The position numbers were made by a program, and so were the translations under genes. The notes under the pieces were generated by a model, which had not been told where the DNA came from, did not search any database, and worked only from the letters and a program-made list of their open reading frames with translations. Below, one piece after another: positions 9,367 through 16,662 of a DNA stretch of 23,204 nucleotides (its first letter is position 1; each line of letters begins with the position of its first letter). The DNA comes from Eubacterium sp. (GTDB lineage Bacteria; Bacillota; Clostridia; Lachnospirales; Lachnospiraceae). Location of the stretch: NCBI GenBank assembly GCA_020844525.1, contig JAJGAH010000003.1, positions 1 through 23,204 of the forward strand, written 5' to 3'.

Positions 9367-11640
9367 TTACTGAGCTCGATTCCACATCATGTTGTAATGT
9401 TGGCTCTGTTGCAGAGTATCAAAGATGTCTTTCATCACATCCCGCATGAAATCAACATTCACGGCTGTTGCATCATAGTAAAGCTGCTGACTGAGAACCG
9501 GAACCCCGGCGTCAAGCCATGAAATCAAGGCTGCTGCAAGGTTATACCGTTTCAGATTTTTACTTCCGTCAGGATTTTGATCAATGAATTCCTCTTTATG
9601 ATCTTCCAAAAGTTCCTTGCGAATGTTTGTTTTGCCGATGGTTTGCATGAAATAGTACTCCAGAATTCTCCTCGATACAGTTAACAAAATTGTGGAATCT
9701 GAGGTTGTACGATACTCATGCCACAGGGCATCATAGCTGTTTCTTACCGGACTGACATTACCAGTCTTATCGGCAGTAAGCGAAAGCACAATGTCAGAGT
9801 TACCTTCTGAATCTTTGAAGATCTTATAAAAACTTACACAATCAAAATCGTCGATATGATTGTAGCTTATTTCCCGGAAGAAATACGGATTGTGTGTTAA
9901 ACAGAAAAATTGCTTGATGTAGTCTTCACGGTTTGCATCCATTGATGGCTCATAATTGTTGTAGCAGATTCCAATTAGATTGCGAATGAGAGAAGCAACT
10001 ACAAAAAGAGTACCACTGTCCATGCTGGAAACCGGATCGTCGATTACCACAATTTTATTTCGCTTCACAGCATCTTCAGACTGACTGCCAAGCACAGTCT
10101 GATAAAAATACAAGAAGGCAATGAAGTTCCTTTCACCTTCACTGAGCCGCGTATCTTTGTTGACGACTTCCTTTTTTCCGGCAGCATTAGTTCGAACAAG
10201 TCGATACACGAGATCTGTTCCTGGCTTTTCCTCTAGATAGAAGCCTCTGAACCCGACTGACTTCAGTGCACCATTGATTGCGTGCATTGCATCTGTCGTG
10301 TTAACTGTTTGAGTACTGAGATCTTTGATTTTTTTGTCAATTTCTATTTTGGAAGAATTATAATTCTGCTTCAACGCACTAAGGCTTTCTTCTTCTCTTT
10401 TTAAAGGTGCCATGGTCCCCTCATATTTGGCAAAGTCAGCAGTAGCAAGGAAGGCCAGTTCTTCCCAAACGGCTTTATTGCATTTGGTCTTAGCACCCGG
10501 ATCTAAGAGCAGTGCATTATATTTTTGAATCTCTGCATTGATTGTGTTGATCGTTACATTGATTTTATCCAGAACATCATCAATAGAATCGATTGATACA
10601 CTGATGGCCGGAGATTTTAGCTTTTCATCCAATTTCTGATTATTGCTTTGAGCTTTTTCCATAAACTCGCTATATAGTGTTGCAATGATAGAGACTGCAG
10701 GGTGCTTAAAGGTTGTTCCCATTCCACTGTGAAGGGAGTTGTAGATATTGTTGAGTTGATCTTTATAGCTCCGTATGAAATCCTTTAATGCAGCAATATC
10801 CTGATCGTATGTTTTATCAAATGCAGCGGCTATGTCATCTTCGAAGGATGAATCCAATGGTTTATGGCAATAAGGGCACAAATCACCTGCCTTGTGTGGA
10901 AAACGGCTGAAGCCTTCTCGAACCCAGTCTGAAGCGCCGAGATTATTCATTATCTTTGTAAAATCGGTTTCACTGTGGCTGACAATACTGGTACTGAGTA
11001 ATTTACGTCCATCAGGATCGATATGAAGTTCTACATTTGAAAGGGTGGGGTACGGATTGCCTGTTTTCTTATAGGCAGTTGTATATAACTGATCAAGCTC
11101 ATCTTCTGTGTGCTCCTTAGGCGAAATTTCTAGAAGCTTTTCGGTAAGTTTGCGCTTGTCCGATTTATAGCCCTGTTGAGTAGCTGGATATTTCTCTTTT
11201 CGTAATAGCTCTGTGGACTTCCAGACATCATTATTAAGTTTTTGTTTTGCTGCGATTTGCTGTTTGATGTTTTCTTCAAGCTTGGTTTCAGTCTGTTCTT
11301 GCTTTTGAATAATTACGCGTCGCAGCGCATGTTCTTCATCAATCTGCCTTTTAATGTCAGCGTTTTGCTTCGAGAGAGTAAATACACCAGGCATATTTCC
11401 ATAATTTTGTACTTCTTGTTGAATGTAACTATTATTGTAGACGAGTATCAAATCGTCTTTCGCAAGCGAATCTATCGTTAAGGCACTTTTTGTTTCGTCC
11501 TGAAATGTTTCAGATATTGTGGTTTTTCCAGTGCCGTTCGTTCCATAAATAAAATTGATCAAAGTTGGCTCGAAATGCTTTTTCTGAAACGAGCGCTGAT
11601 TTAAGTCGACTCTCGTGATAGCTGTTCTAATCTTCCCCAT
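9367..11640 (-). CDS. ABC/SMC-like ATPase with zinc hook (AAA_13, RloC-like) defence protein
   Basis: This 757-aa protein has an ABC-type ATPase head split by a long coiled-coil insert. Walker A is GTNGTGKTT (residues 33-41). Coiled-coil runs of Lys/Glu/Gln follow, then LCPYCHKPLD (CPYC near residue 255), a Rad50-type zinc hook. The signature is LSEGERNFIAF (about 499), Walker B VVIDDPVSSMDS (about 530) and the H-loop LTHNP. This is the AAA_13/RloC architecture. The C-terminal tail has SRRILEYYF (about 653); in the anticodon nucleases PrrC and RloC an Arg-x3-Glu pair near this place plus a downstream His is catalytic, and a His lies 20 residues later. A tRNA nuclease role is possible but unproven. 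It could instead be the ATPase of an ABC three-component system, since two partner genes precede it (22-nt gap). Confidence 0.75.
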   Translation of the reverse strand: MGKIRTAITRVDLNQRSFQKKHFEPTLINFIYGTNGTGKTTISETFQDETKSALTIDSLAKDDLILVYNNSYIQQEVQNYGNMPGVFTLSKQNADIKRQIDEEHALRRVIIQKQEQTETKLEENIKQQIAAKQKLNNDVWKSTELLRKEKYPATQQGYKSDKRKLTEKLLEISPKEHTEDELDQLYTTAYKKTGNPYPTLSNVELHIDPDGRKLLSTSIVSHSETDFTKIMNNLGASDWVREGFSRFPHKAGDLCPYCHKPLDSSFEDDIAAAFDKTYDQDIAALKDFIRSYKDQLNNIYNSLHSGMGTTFKHPAVSIIATLYSEFMEKAQSNNQKLDEKLKSPAISVSIDSIDDVLDKINVTINTINAEIQKYNALLLDPGAKTKCNKAVWEELAFLATADFAKYEGTMAPLKREEESLSALKQNYNSSKIEIDKKIKDLSTQTVNTTDAMHAINGALKSVGFRGFYLEEKPGTDLVYRLVRTNAAGKKEVVNKDTRLSEGERNFIAFLYFYQTVLGSQSEDAVKRNKIVVIDDPVSSMDSGTLFVVASLIRNLIGICYNNYEPSMDANREDYIKQFFCLTHNPYFFREISYNHIDDFDCVSFYKIFKDSEGNSDIVLSLTADKTGNVSPVRNSYDALWHEYRTTSDSTILLTVSRRILEYYFMQTIGKTNIRKELLEDHKEEFIDQNPDGSKNLKRYNLAAALISWLDAGVPVLSQQLYYDATAVNVDFMRDVMKDIFDTLQQSQHYNMMWNRAQ

Positions 11641-11662
11641 AAGATCCCCGCCCTTTCTATTT

Positions 11663-12325
11663 CTATGAAATCTTATAACCTTTGCTTTCCAGAATACCCA
11701 GAAGGTCCAGATCCTTTATTGCCCAGTGATTTTTCATATCCAGCTCATTTCTTAATGAAGCAGTTGCCAAGGCGAATTCTTGCGGAGATTCATTCAGTAT
11801 ATTCTGTTGTACAATGGTCTGATATTTCTTGAATTTGAATTTTATGTTATTACCCTGCACCGCAACTTCCATGATCTTGCCTATCATAAATGGCTGATCA
11901 GAATTTGTAGTATTCCGGTCTGAATTACGCGCAGCAAAGATACACGGATATTTCTTCACGCTTTCAATGAAGTCGGCAGTGATTGGTTGATTGCTGGAAA
12001 ATCCTGGGGAATAAGTAAGTGCATCAGATTTGCCAACACAGAAAGCGCCATCCCTGAAATCCTCGTTCTCCAGAACAAACAGATTGTAATGGGTTCGATC
12101 TAACTGTGAAATTTCCAGAGTATTATCCGGGCTCGTGGTGACGGCCCCGAGGAGAGGGAAAAATTTCTCCAGCTGTTCATCGGTGAGTGCTATATGTACG
12201 TTTTGAGCATTTAAGCTGCCGATCAGCGTACCGTTTCCGTTATTATTGAATTGCTGTATTTTTGCCTGATCCTGAGGAGATGCTGGCAGTCCGGATTGTG
12301 AAATAGCGGGAGTATTATCTGTCAT
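11663..12325 (-). CDS. Conserved hypothetical partner protein with N-terminal Asn/Gly motif
   Basis: The start is ATG at 12325, seven bases after GGAGGT; the longer frame from 12358 lacks such a site. The 220-aa product has an N-terminal Asn/Gly-rich motif, FNNNGNGTLIGSLNAQNVHI (residues 26-45). A mixed alpha/beta domain follows, with YNLFVLENEDF, KYPCIFAARNSD and a C-terminal NELDMKNHWAIKDLDLLGIL. The last pattern (Asn-Glu-Leu ... His-Trp-Ala-Ile-Lys) looks like a conserved family signature, but I cannot name the family with certainty. It overlaps the upstream gene by 11 nt (ATG within the stop region), which implies translational coupling and a fixed ratio. The position between a 305-aa protein and an ABC ATPase suits a 'middle component'. 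There is no signal peptide or membrane segment. Confidence 0.75.
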   Translation of the reverse strand: MTDNTPAISQSGLPASPQDQAKIQQFNNNGNGTLIGSLNAQNVHIALTDEQLEKFFPLLGAVTTSPDNTLEISQLDRTHYNLFVLENEDFRDGAFCVGKSDALTYSPGFSSNQPITADFIESVKKYPCIFAARNSDRNTTNSDQPFMIGKIMEVAVQGNNIKFKFKKYQTIVQQNILNESPQEFALATASLRNELDMKNHWAIKDLDLLGILESKGYKIS

Positions 12326-12398
12326 CTTTTGCACCTCCGATATTAATCGTTCCGGCATTTAACGTGCCGATAATTGTGCCATTTCCATAGTTGTTGTA
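12191..12398 (-). other. Paired Asn/Gly-rich motifs shared by adjacent proteins
   Basis: Two copies of the motif N-N-x-G-N-G-T-(L/I)-I-G-(S/T)-L-N-A, followed by an Asn/Thr plus Val-x-Ile or Ile-x-Ile end, are encoded at 12333-12398 (last gene third of the 305-aa protein) and 12191-12247 (start of the 220-aa protein). The DNA is also similar, for example GCATTTAA and TGCCGAT in both on the + strand, so a local duplication is plausible. The composition (Asn, Gly, Thr, beta-branched residues) and the C-terminal/N-terminal pairing in neighbouring genes resemble bacterial amyloid-signalling motifs that link immune receptors to effectors. The similarity is seen directly; the function is inferred. 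Confidence 0.7.
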
Positions 12399-13232
12399 TA
12401 TAGTGGCATTCTGCTCATATTTCTTTTGGCCCTGATCAGATGATTCCTTTTGATCTTCATCCGCTATGACTTCCACATTTATTGGCTCAGCTGCGTCGTG
12501 CGGCTGAGCTTCTTTTTTTGTGCTCTCATCTGATGACATATCGTTTCCCTTATTGTCAGCGTGCAGATAAGCACGATGCCATTTAATATCCTGTTTCCAT
12601 GTTTCTATTCGAGGCCAAAGTATACGGCGCTTACATTCTGGGATTTTTGGAGCCCAATACGTATACGTATCCTGACAGGAATTCTCAGGTCTGTTGATCA
12701 GGATATAGTGCCATAACCCGAGCAAAAGAGAATCCAGACAGATATCGGTATTTTCCAGTAGATTTTTTCTGCTTTCAGTTTTCCCATCTTCTCTGGTATA
12801 GAAACGCGCACCCCTTAATGTTTCGTCATCATTAATGATAGATAGCAGTCTTTCGACCAGAGCATTCATCTTCGGGTCTGAATCTGAACATAGATAGGTG
12901 TCTACATATTGATGCATATCGGATAGGGCAGATTGGTATGCACATCTAACTTTACTATCATATGCATCCAGCAAAACAGAGTCCGCCAAAGGCCAACCAT
13001 CGCCATTATTGATTTGACCCGCTTTGTATTTTGAGGCTTGAGTTGAAAGGGTGCCCTCGTCGATCACATTGTAGTTTGGATTTACTAAATACAGCAGCCC
13101 TCTAAGCACATCCTTGACGTGATATTTCTTTGGCTTGCCATCACGAATTTCGGCATTAGATGGACCCGGCTTCATTGCCCCGGTGAGAATCAGATAGAAC
13201 GTCCCACCATAGAGTCTTGGGTAATTTTTCAT
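12315..13232 (-). CDS. Conserved hypothetical protein with C-terminal Asn/Gly motif, first gene of the operon
   Basis: The start is ATG at 13232, six bases after GGAG; a TTG at 13244 is the longer alternative. The 305-aa protein has a mainly alpha-helical N-terminal domain (about 1-225: YPRLYGGTFYLILTGA, then VKDVLRGLLYLVNPNY, later LLLGLWHYILINRPENS and YWAPK). A charged linker (about 226-275, rich in Asp, Glu and Lys) follows, then the tail YNNYGNGTIIGTLNAGTINI (about 279-298). The tail is nearly the same as the N-terminal motif of the next gene. The domain resembles a family of conserved hypothetical proteins in Bacillota defence neighbourhoods, but I have no firm name. A sensor or effector whose tail docks to its neighbour is a reasonable inference. 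Confidence 0.75.
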   Translation of the reverse strand: MKNYPRLYGGTFYLILTGAMKPGPSNAEIRDGKPKKYHVKDVLRGLLYLVNPNYNVIDEGTLSTQASKYKAGQINNGDGWPLADSVLLDAYDSKVRCAYQSALSDMHQYVDTYLCSDSDPKMNALVERLLSIINDDETLRGARFYTREDGKTESRKNLLENTDICLDSLLLGLWHYILINRPENSCQDTYTYWAPKIPECKRRILWPRIETWKQDIKWHRAYLHADNKGNDMSSDESTKKEAQPHDAAEPINVEVIADEDQKESSDQGQKKYEQNATIYNNYGNGTIIGTLNAGTINIGGAKDDR

Positions 13233-13560
13233 ATTTTTCTCCAAAAATCACATCCGTCCAACCTATCCAAATTATCCAAAGTATTAAAGCGTGAAAAATA
13301 TCCTGTCCAAGGCATAGTTAGAGATAGAGAAGGGAAAAAAGATTTCAACTATATCTGTTAATTATATCCCTCCCGTAGTGTATAGAAAACCTCTTAACAG
13401 AAATTATAAGGAGAAATTTCAATATGCGTGGTCCACCAAATTATTGAGAAAGCAAAGCTCTAAAGATCTGATTTCAGAAGGTTAATTCAGAACACGGAAG
13501 GAAAAATTATCCTTCCAACAACAATCAAAACATTCTCAAGGTCTGAGATGCGCATTAGGA
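13233..13560. other. Divergent intergenic region between defence operon and phage module
   Basis: No gene is seen here. Besides the - strand promoter and 9-bp repeats, it has on the + strand AAGGAG (13412-13417) before a 7-codon ATG frame at 13423 (MRGPPNY), probably a leftover or leader peptide. It also holds GGTTAATT (13480-13487), followed by the hairpin GGAAGG (13496-13501) / CCTTCC (13511-13516). The GGTTAATT-plus-hairpin order resembles the four-copy phage leader element, but the middle conserved block is absent. The - strand sequence TATAAT around 13362-13367 could be another -10 without a clear -35. Confidence 0.4.
13255..13310 (-). promoter_or_regulatory. Candidate promoter and triple 9-bp repeat for the three-gene operon
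   Basis: On the - strand, TTGGAC (13305-13310) and TAATAC (13281-13286) are separated by 18 bases and would start transcription about 40 bases before the ATG at 13232. Right at the predicted start lie three consecutive 9-bp units, on the + strand CGTCCAACC, TATCCAAAT and TATCCAAAG (13255-13281). Such phased repeats could bind a repressor. Both readings rest on pattern alone. Confidence 0.35.
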
Positions 13561-13727
13561 CGGCGGGAAGCACAAAGAGTCAATCCAGAATCTATAGGGA
13601 TTCTGAACTCTGATGCTTCTTCACCGCTATTCGTCGTGCCATTTCAGGTGTCCCGGGAGTCGGTGAATCATTAGCCGGCTCCTTTTTTCGTGCTTTCCGC
13701 CGCAGGCAGCAACTCAGCGGAAAGGCA
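13561..13727 (+). promoter_or_regulatory. Structured 5' leader with mutually exclusive pairings
   Basis: The 13-nt CGGCGGGAAGCAC (13561-13573) is complementary, with one G-U, to GTGCTTTCCGCCG (13690-13702). The same right arm, CTTTCCGC (13693-13700), is also perfectly complementary to GCGGAAAG (13717-13724), which contains the GGAAAG ribosome site of the gene at 13733. The two pairings cannot coexist. Between them lie a hairpin CAGAATC/GATTCTG (13586-13605) and an intrinsic terminator. This is the layout of an attenuator or translation switch. The structure is seen in sequence only; no ligand or known riboswitch class is recognised. Confidence 0.4.
13656..13688 (+). terminator. Intrinsic terminator in the leader of the phage module
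   Basis: GGAGTCGG (13656-13663) pairs with CCGGCTCC (13675-13682) through one G-U, with an 11-nt loop, and is followed directly by TTTTTT (13683-13688). It lies 45 nt before the first gene of the replication module on the same strand, so it would act as an attenuator or insulate the phage genes from upstream transcription. Confidence 0.7.
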
Positions 13728-13732
13728 CATCT

Positions 13733-14239
13733 ATGAAAAAGGACAGAGTTTGGTCGGCAGAAGATCAGGAAAAGCTTGAAGCATTCGACGAAGATCAGCG
13801 TATCAGAGATCAGCGCGAGGAAGCACACAGATCCCGTTTTATGAAGAACGGTGATCTTGAATCCAAGAGAAGCAGTTTCGGAGAAGACGGAGACAAGGAT
13901 GACGATAAGGGCAGCATCAGTCTGGAGGATACCCTTGCCTATGGAAAGTGGCTCCGCGATCAGGCAGATGAATCCGAATATACCCAGAATCGCCAGCAGG
14001 TTACTGATGCAATCATCGCGGCTGTTGATGAATTCATCGCAAGCGGCACCAAGGACAATCAGGAAATCTTCCTCTCTGTATATGGAGAGATGAAACAGCA
14101 GGTGGAAGTTGCGGCGGATATGGATCGTTTGCCGCCTTCGATCAATCGCACTCTGAAGCGTATTCAGGGAAATCTCAAGGCTTATCTCATCAAGAATTAC
14201 CCAGAACTTCTGAAGGAATACCTTTCCGGACTCCGTTAA
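13733..14239 (+). CDS. Hypothetical phage protein, acidic
   Basis: I do not recognise this 168-aa protein. It is very hydrophilic. The first 65 residues are charged and probably disordered (Glu/Asp/Arg-rich, with GEDGDKDDDKG near 50-60). The rest is predicted helical, ending LKAYLIKNYPELLKEYLSGL. There is no membrane segment, cysteine cluster or enzyme motif. GGAAAGG precedes the ATG, but sits in a hairpin. It is the first gene of the GC-richer phage block and has the same codon style as the replication genes that follow. Early-gene regulator or replication accessory roles are guesses from position only. Confidence 0.7.
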   Translation: MKKDRVWSAEDQEKLEAFDEDQRIRDQREEAHRSRFMKNGDLESKRSSFGEDGDKDDDKGSISLEDTLAYGKWLRDQADESEYTQNRQQVTDAIIAAVDEFIASGTKDNQEIFLSVYGEMKQQVEVAADMDRLPPSINRTLKRIQGNLKAYLIKNYPELLKEYLSGLR

Positions 14240-14246
14240 GAGACCC

Positions 14247-14293
14247 GGTTAATTTTCCATCTGATACATGAGGGGACAAGAAAATGTCCCCTC
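14247..14293 (+). promoter_or_regulatory. Phage leader element, copy 1 (upstream of DUF3846 gene)
   Basis: GGTTAATT (14247-14254) is followed by exactly 16 nt ending in CTGATACATG (to 14270). A perfect 9-bp hairpin comes next, GAGGGGACA (14270-14278) / TGTCCCCTC (14285-14293), with loop AGAAAA. The gene's AAAGGA ribosome site and ATG 14336 lie about 40 nt downstream. The same block with the same spacing recurs at 16588, 19521 and 22992. No T-run follows the hairpin, so it is not a terminator. Best read as a cis-acting RNA or a protein-binding site. Confidence 0.75.
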
Positions 14294-14335
14294 GCGTACC
14301 AGTAAATCACATTCAAATCAGAAAGGAAAGAAGCT

Positions 14336-14704
14336 ATGAAAACTTGGAAGGTTGTTGTGGCAGAACCGGGGAAAAAGGCGGAGATTCGTGAGATTCCAGC
14401 GACCTATAAGGCGCTTGCAGATCTTGTCGGCGGACCTATTGAGGTGACCGATCCTATTTCGGATGACACCGCTGTCATTTGCAATGAGGTCGGGAAGCTG
14501 ATCGGATTAGCTCCGAACAGAGGCATGTATTCCTCGGACGGAAAACTGCATGACGTTTATTTTGGCACCATCGTTTTCATTGGTGCGAGACCGGATGACG
14601 AGGATTTCAGTTCGCTGACAAATATGGAGGCGGCACTGTACCTCATGCTTTACGGAGACCCGGAGTTCAGTGTATCAGAGGAGGATCCCAAGAATGGCAG
14701 ATGA
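14336..14704 (+). CDS. DUF3846 domain protein
   Basis: The 122-aa product matches the DUF3846 pattern. It opens with a strand MKTWKVVVAEPGKKAEIREI, then LADLVGGPIEVTDPISDDTA, then VICNEVGKLIGLAPNRGMYS, and a later IVFIGARPDDEDFSSLT. DUF3846 proteins are common in phages and integrative elements of Bacillota and Actinomycetota, next to replication or recombination genes; their biochemical role is unknown. The gene has its own leader with a conserved hairpin element, and it overlaps the start of the SNF2 helicase gene by 11 nt, so the two are translationally coupled. Confidence 0.8.
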   Translation: MKTWKVVVAEPGKKAEIREIPATYKALADLVGGPIEVTDPISDDTAVICNEVGKLIGLAPNRGMYSSDGKLHDVYFGTIVFIGARPDDEDFSSLTNMEAALYLMLYGDPEFSVSEEDPKNGR

Positions 14705-16142
14705 GAAGATGAACACTTCTCTGCCGATGCCGATTAAGGCAAGACCGTATTATCACCAGCAGGCGGGGTTCGACTTCGCCTGCCAGGTCTTCGGTTTGAT
14801 CGACGGGAAGAAGAGATCCTGTGGTGTTGCTCTTTTGATGGAAATGGGATGTGGCAAGACCATCACATCCATCGGGATAGCGGGCATCCTGTACCAGTTC
14901 GGTCTGATTGACCGGATCCTGATTGTCTGTCCGCTGTCCATCACCGGTGTCTGGCAGGAAGAATTTCAGAAGTTTGCAGATTTCCCTTACCAGCTGACTG
15001 TTCTGACTGGAAGCTGTGAGAAGAAGAGACAGATGCTTCAGAGTATTCCCAAGGACGGCCTTCAGATCGTGGTTGTCAATTATGAATCCGCATGGCGGCT
15101 GGAAGCAGAACTTCTGAAATTTGATGCTGATCTCATTATTGCTGACGAGGGGCACAAATTGAAGGAGAACCGCTCCCGCCAGTCAAAGGGTATGCATGAA
15201 CTCGGGGACAGAGCGCGTTACAAACTGCTCCTGACGGGAACTGTGATCACGAATAAGGAAATTGATGTCTATTCGCAGTATCGGTTCCTCGACAGCAGGA
15301 TCTTCGGTAAGTCATTTTATTCCTTTCGGAACAGGTACTTCACCATGGAAGGTTATGGCTTCCATACCCCGGTTTTCAGAAAGCCGATGATGGATGAATT
15401 TTTAAGAAAAATGCACTGTATTGCCTATCGGGTGACGAAGGACGAGTGTCTGGATCTGCCGGAAATCCGCGAAGAGGTCAGGCGCGTGGAACTCGAACCG
15501 AAAGCAATGAAGAAATATAAGGAACTTGAGAAGGATAGTTTCACAGAACTGAAAAAGTCGGAAGTCACGGCTCCGAATATCCTGACGAAACTTCTCAGAT
15601 TGTCACAGCTGACCGGAGGACATCTGACAGACGATACGCACAACACAGAAACAGTCAGCAAAGCCAAGCTGTCAGCTCTGGAGGACATTATTGATACAGC
15701 AATGAACGAGGGGCAGAAGCTGGTTGTGATGGCGCGGTTTACGGCTGAGCTTGATGATATCGAGACGCTTCTTGAAAAGAATAACATCGGCTATGCTGTC
15801 GTGCGTGGTGGAGTAAAGGACAGGGACGAAGAAGTACGCCGGTTTCAGAATGATCCGGACTGCAGGGTCTTTGTAGGACAGATTGCGGCAGCGGGTCTCG
15901 GTATCACTCTGACCGCTGCCCATACGATGGTGTTCTTCAGCTTGAGTTATTCAATGTCGGACTTCGATCAGGCGAAAGCCAGGATACACCGTGTGGGGCA
16001 GAAGCAGGACTGCCTCTACATTTACCTCGTTGCAAAGGGAACCGTTGATACCAAAGTACTGAGATCGCTCCGGAACAAGATCAATCTCGCAAAAGCATTA
16101 GTGGATGATTACAGACATGGAAAGAATCCGTACGCGGACTGA
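14694..16142 (+). CDS. SNF2-family DEAD/DEAH-box helicase (phage)
   Basis: The start is ATG 14694, eight to nine bases after GAGGA and overlapping the previous stop; the longer in-frame start at 14670 has no site. The 482-aa protein carries SF2 motifs in order. These are the Q-like RPYYHQQAGFDFA near residue 20, motif I MGCGKT (51-56), motif II DEGH (151-154) as the DEAH-type box, motif III-like LLTGT (about 180), and in the C-terminal RecA domain QAKARIHRVGQ (426-436), the SNF2 motif VI. It lacks the large insertions of eukaryotic remodellers, as usual for short phage SNF2 proteins. Likely role: ATP-driven translocation on DNA during phage replication or recombination. It is 12 nt from the next gene. 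Confidence 0.93.
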   Translation: MADEKMNTSLPMPIKARPYYHQQAGFDFACQVFGLIDGKKRSCGVALLMEMGCGKTITSIGIAGILYQFGLIDRILIVCPLSITGVWQEEFQKFADFPYQLTVLTGSCEKKRQMLQSIPKDGLQIVVVNYESAWRLEAELLKFDADLIIADEGHKLKENRSRQSKGMHELGDRARYKLLLTGTVITNKEIDVYSQYRFLDSRIFGKSFYSFRNRYFTMEGYGFHTPVFRKPMMDEFLRKMHCIAYRVTKDECLDLPEIREEVRRVELEPKAMKKYKELEKDSFTELKKSEVTAPNILTKLLRLSQLTGGHLTDDTHNTETVSKAKLSALEDIIDTAMNEGQKLVVMARFTAELDDIETLLEKNNIGYAVVRGGVKDRDEEVRRFQNDPDCRVFVGQIAAAGLGITLTAAHTMVFFSLSYSMSDFDQAKARIHRVGQKQDCLYIYLVAKGTVDTKVLRSLRNKINLAKALVDDYRHGKNPYAD

Positions 16143-16154
16143 AAGGAGATTTAT

Positions 16155-16565
16155 ATGGAAACGAATGCGTTATTTGCTCTGGCCGATGAACTGAAGGCCT
16201 TAAAAGATGAGAAGAAGGATCTGGAAAAGCAGACCAAGGAAGTCAATGCCAGGATCGAAGAACTCGACCACCAGCTGTCGGATGCTATGGCACAGTCGGA
16301 GTGTGAGAAGTTCACAAGGAACGGCTCTACCTTCTATCTGAACAGCAGATTGTTCGCATCGCCGATGGCCGGCAATAAGGATGCCATGATCGCAGCTCTG
16401 AAAAAGAACGGCTATGGCGACATTGTGACAGAAACCGTAAATGCGAACACATTGGCGAGTTTCTGCAAGGAGCAGATGGCGGCAAATGAGGACGAGCTGC
16501 CGGATTGGCTGGAGCCTGTCGTGAATACTTTTGAAAAGATCACTGTAGGAATCAGGAAAAGCTGA
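16155..16565 (+). CDS. Small phage protein with N-terminal coiled coil
   Basis: The 136-aa product starts at an ATG six bases after AAGGAG. Residues about 8-48 form a clear coiled coil with heptads of Leu and Lys/Glu (LADELKALKDEKKDLEKQTK, then a helix ending LDHQLSDAM). A small globular part follows (FYLNSRLFASPMAGN, then MIAALKKNGYGDIV) and ends in WLEPVVNTFEKITVGIRKS. I cannot name it. The layout recalls small phage proteins such as Gp157-type accessory factors, but I do not see that family's diagnostic residues. It sits between helicase and polymerase genes, so a replication or recombination accessory role is likely. Confidence 0.75.
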   Translation: METNALFALADELKALKDEKKDLEKQTKEVNARIEELDHQLSDAMAQSECEKFTRNGSTFYLNSRLFASPMAGNKDAMIAALKKNGYGDIVTETVNANTLASFCKEQMAANEDELPDWLEPVVNTFEKITVGIRKS

Positions 16566-16572
16566 TGAAATT

Positions 16573-16595
16573 CCGGGCGGCCTGCCCGGTTAATT
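16573..16595 (+). terminator. Hairpin, possible weak terminator
   Basis: CCGGGC (16573-16578) and GCCCGG (16584-16589) form a 6-bp GC stem with a 5-nt loop just after the stop at 16563-16565, followed by TTAATTT. Its right arm shares bases with the GGTTAATT of leader-element copy 2, so the two structures may compete. The T-run is poor, so termination would be partial. Confidence 0.4.
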
Positions 16596-16626
16596 TCTGA
16601 GCTGATATATGGGAAGGCTTCTTCCC
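16588..16626 (+). promoter_or_regulatory. Phage leader element, copy 2 (upstream of the four-cysteine protein)
   Basis: GGTTAATT (16588-16595) is followed by 16 nt ending GCTGATATATG (to 16611). The hairpin GGGAAG (16611-16616) / CTTCCC (16621-16626), loop GCTT, comes next. The 3' arm CTTCC can also pair with the GGAGG ribosome site (16650-16654), extended by GTA (16628-16630 region) with TAC after a 2-nt bulge. This gives an alternative fold that would hide the start of the gene at 16663. Confidence 0.7.
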
Positions 16627-16662
16627 GGTACGTATCAATTATCTATTACGGAGGACAAAATT

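Noticed and set aside
9196..9522. 108-codon + strand frame
   Set aside because: It spans the repressor remnant and the end of the ABC ATPase gene in antisense; no domain or ribosome site.
14667..15155. 162-codon - strand frame opposite the SNF2 gene
   Set aside because: Shadow frame; the + strand has helicase motifs in order and correct starts.
16609..16662. Longer start for the four-cysteine protein (ATG inside the leader element)
   Set aside because: The ATG lies in the conserved leader element and hairpin and has no ribosome site, whereas ATG 16663 has GGAGG at eight bases.
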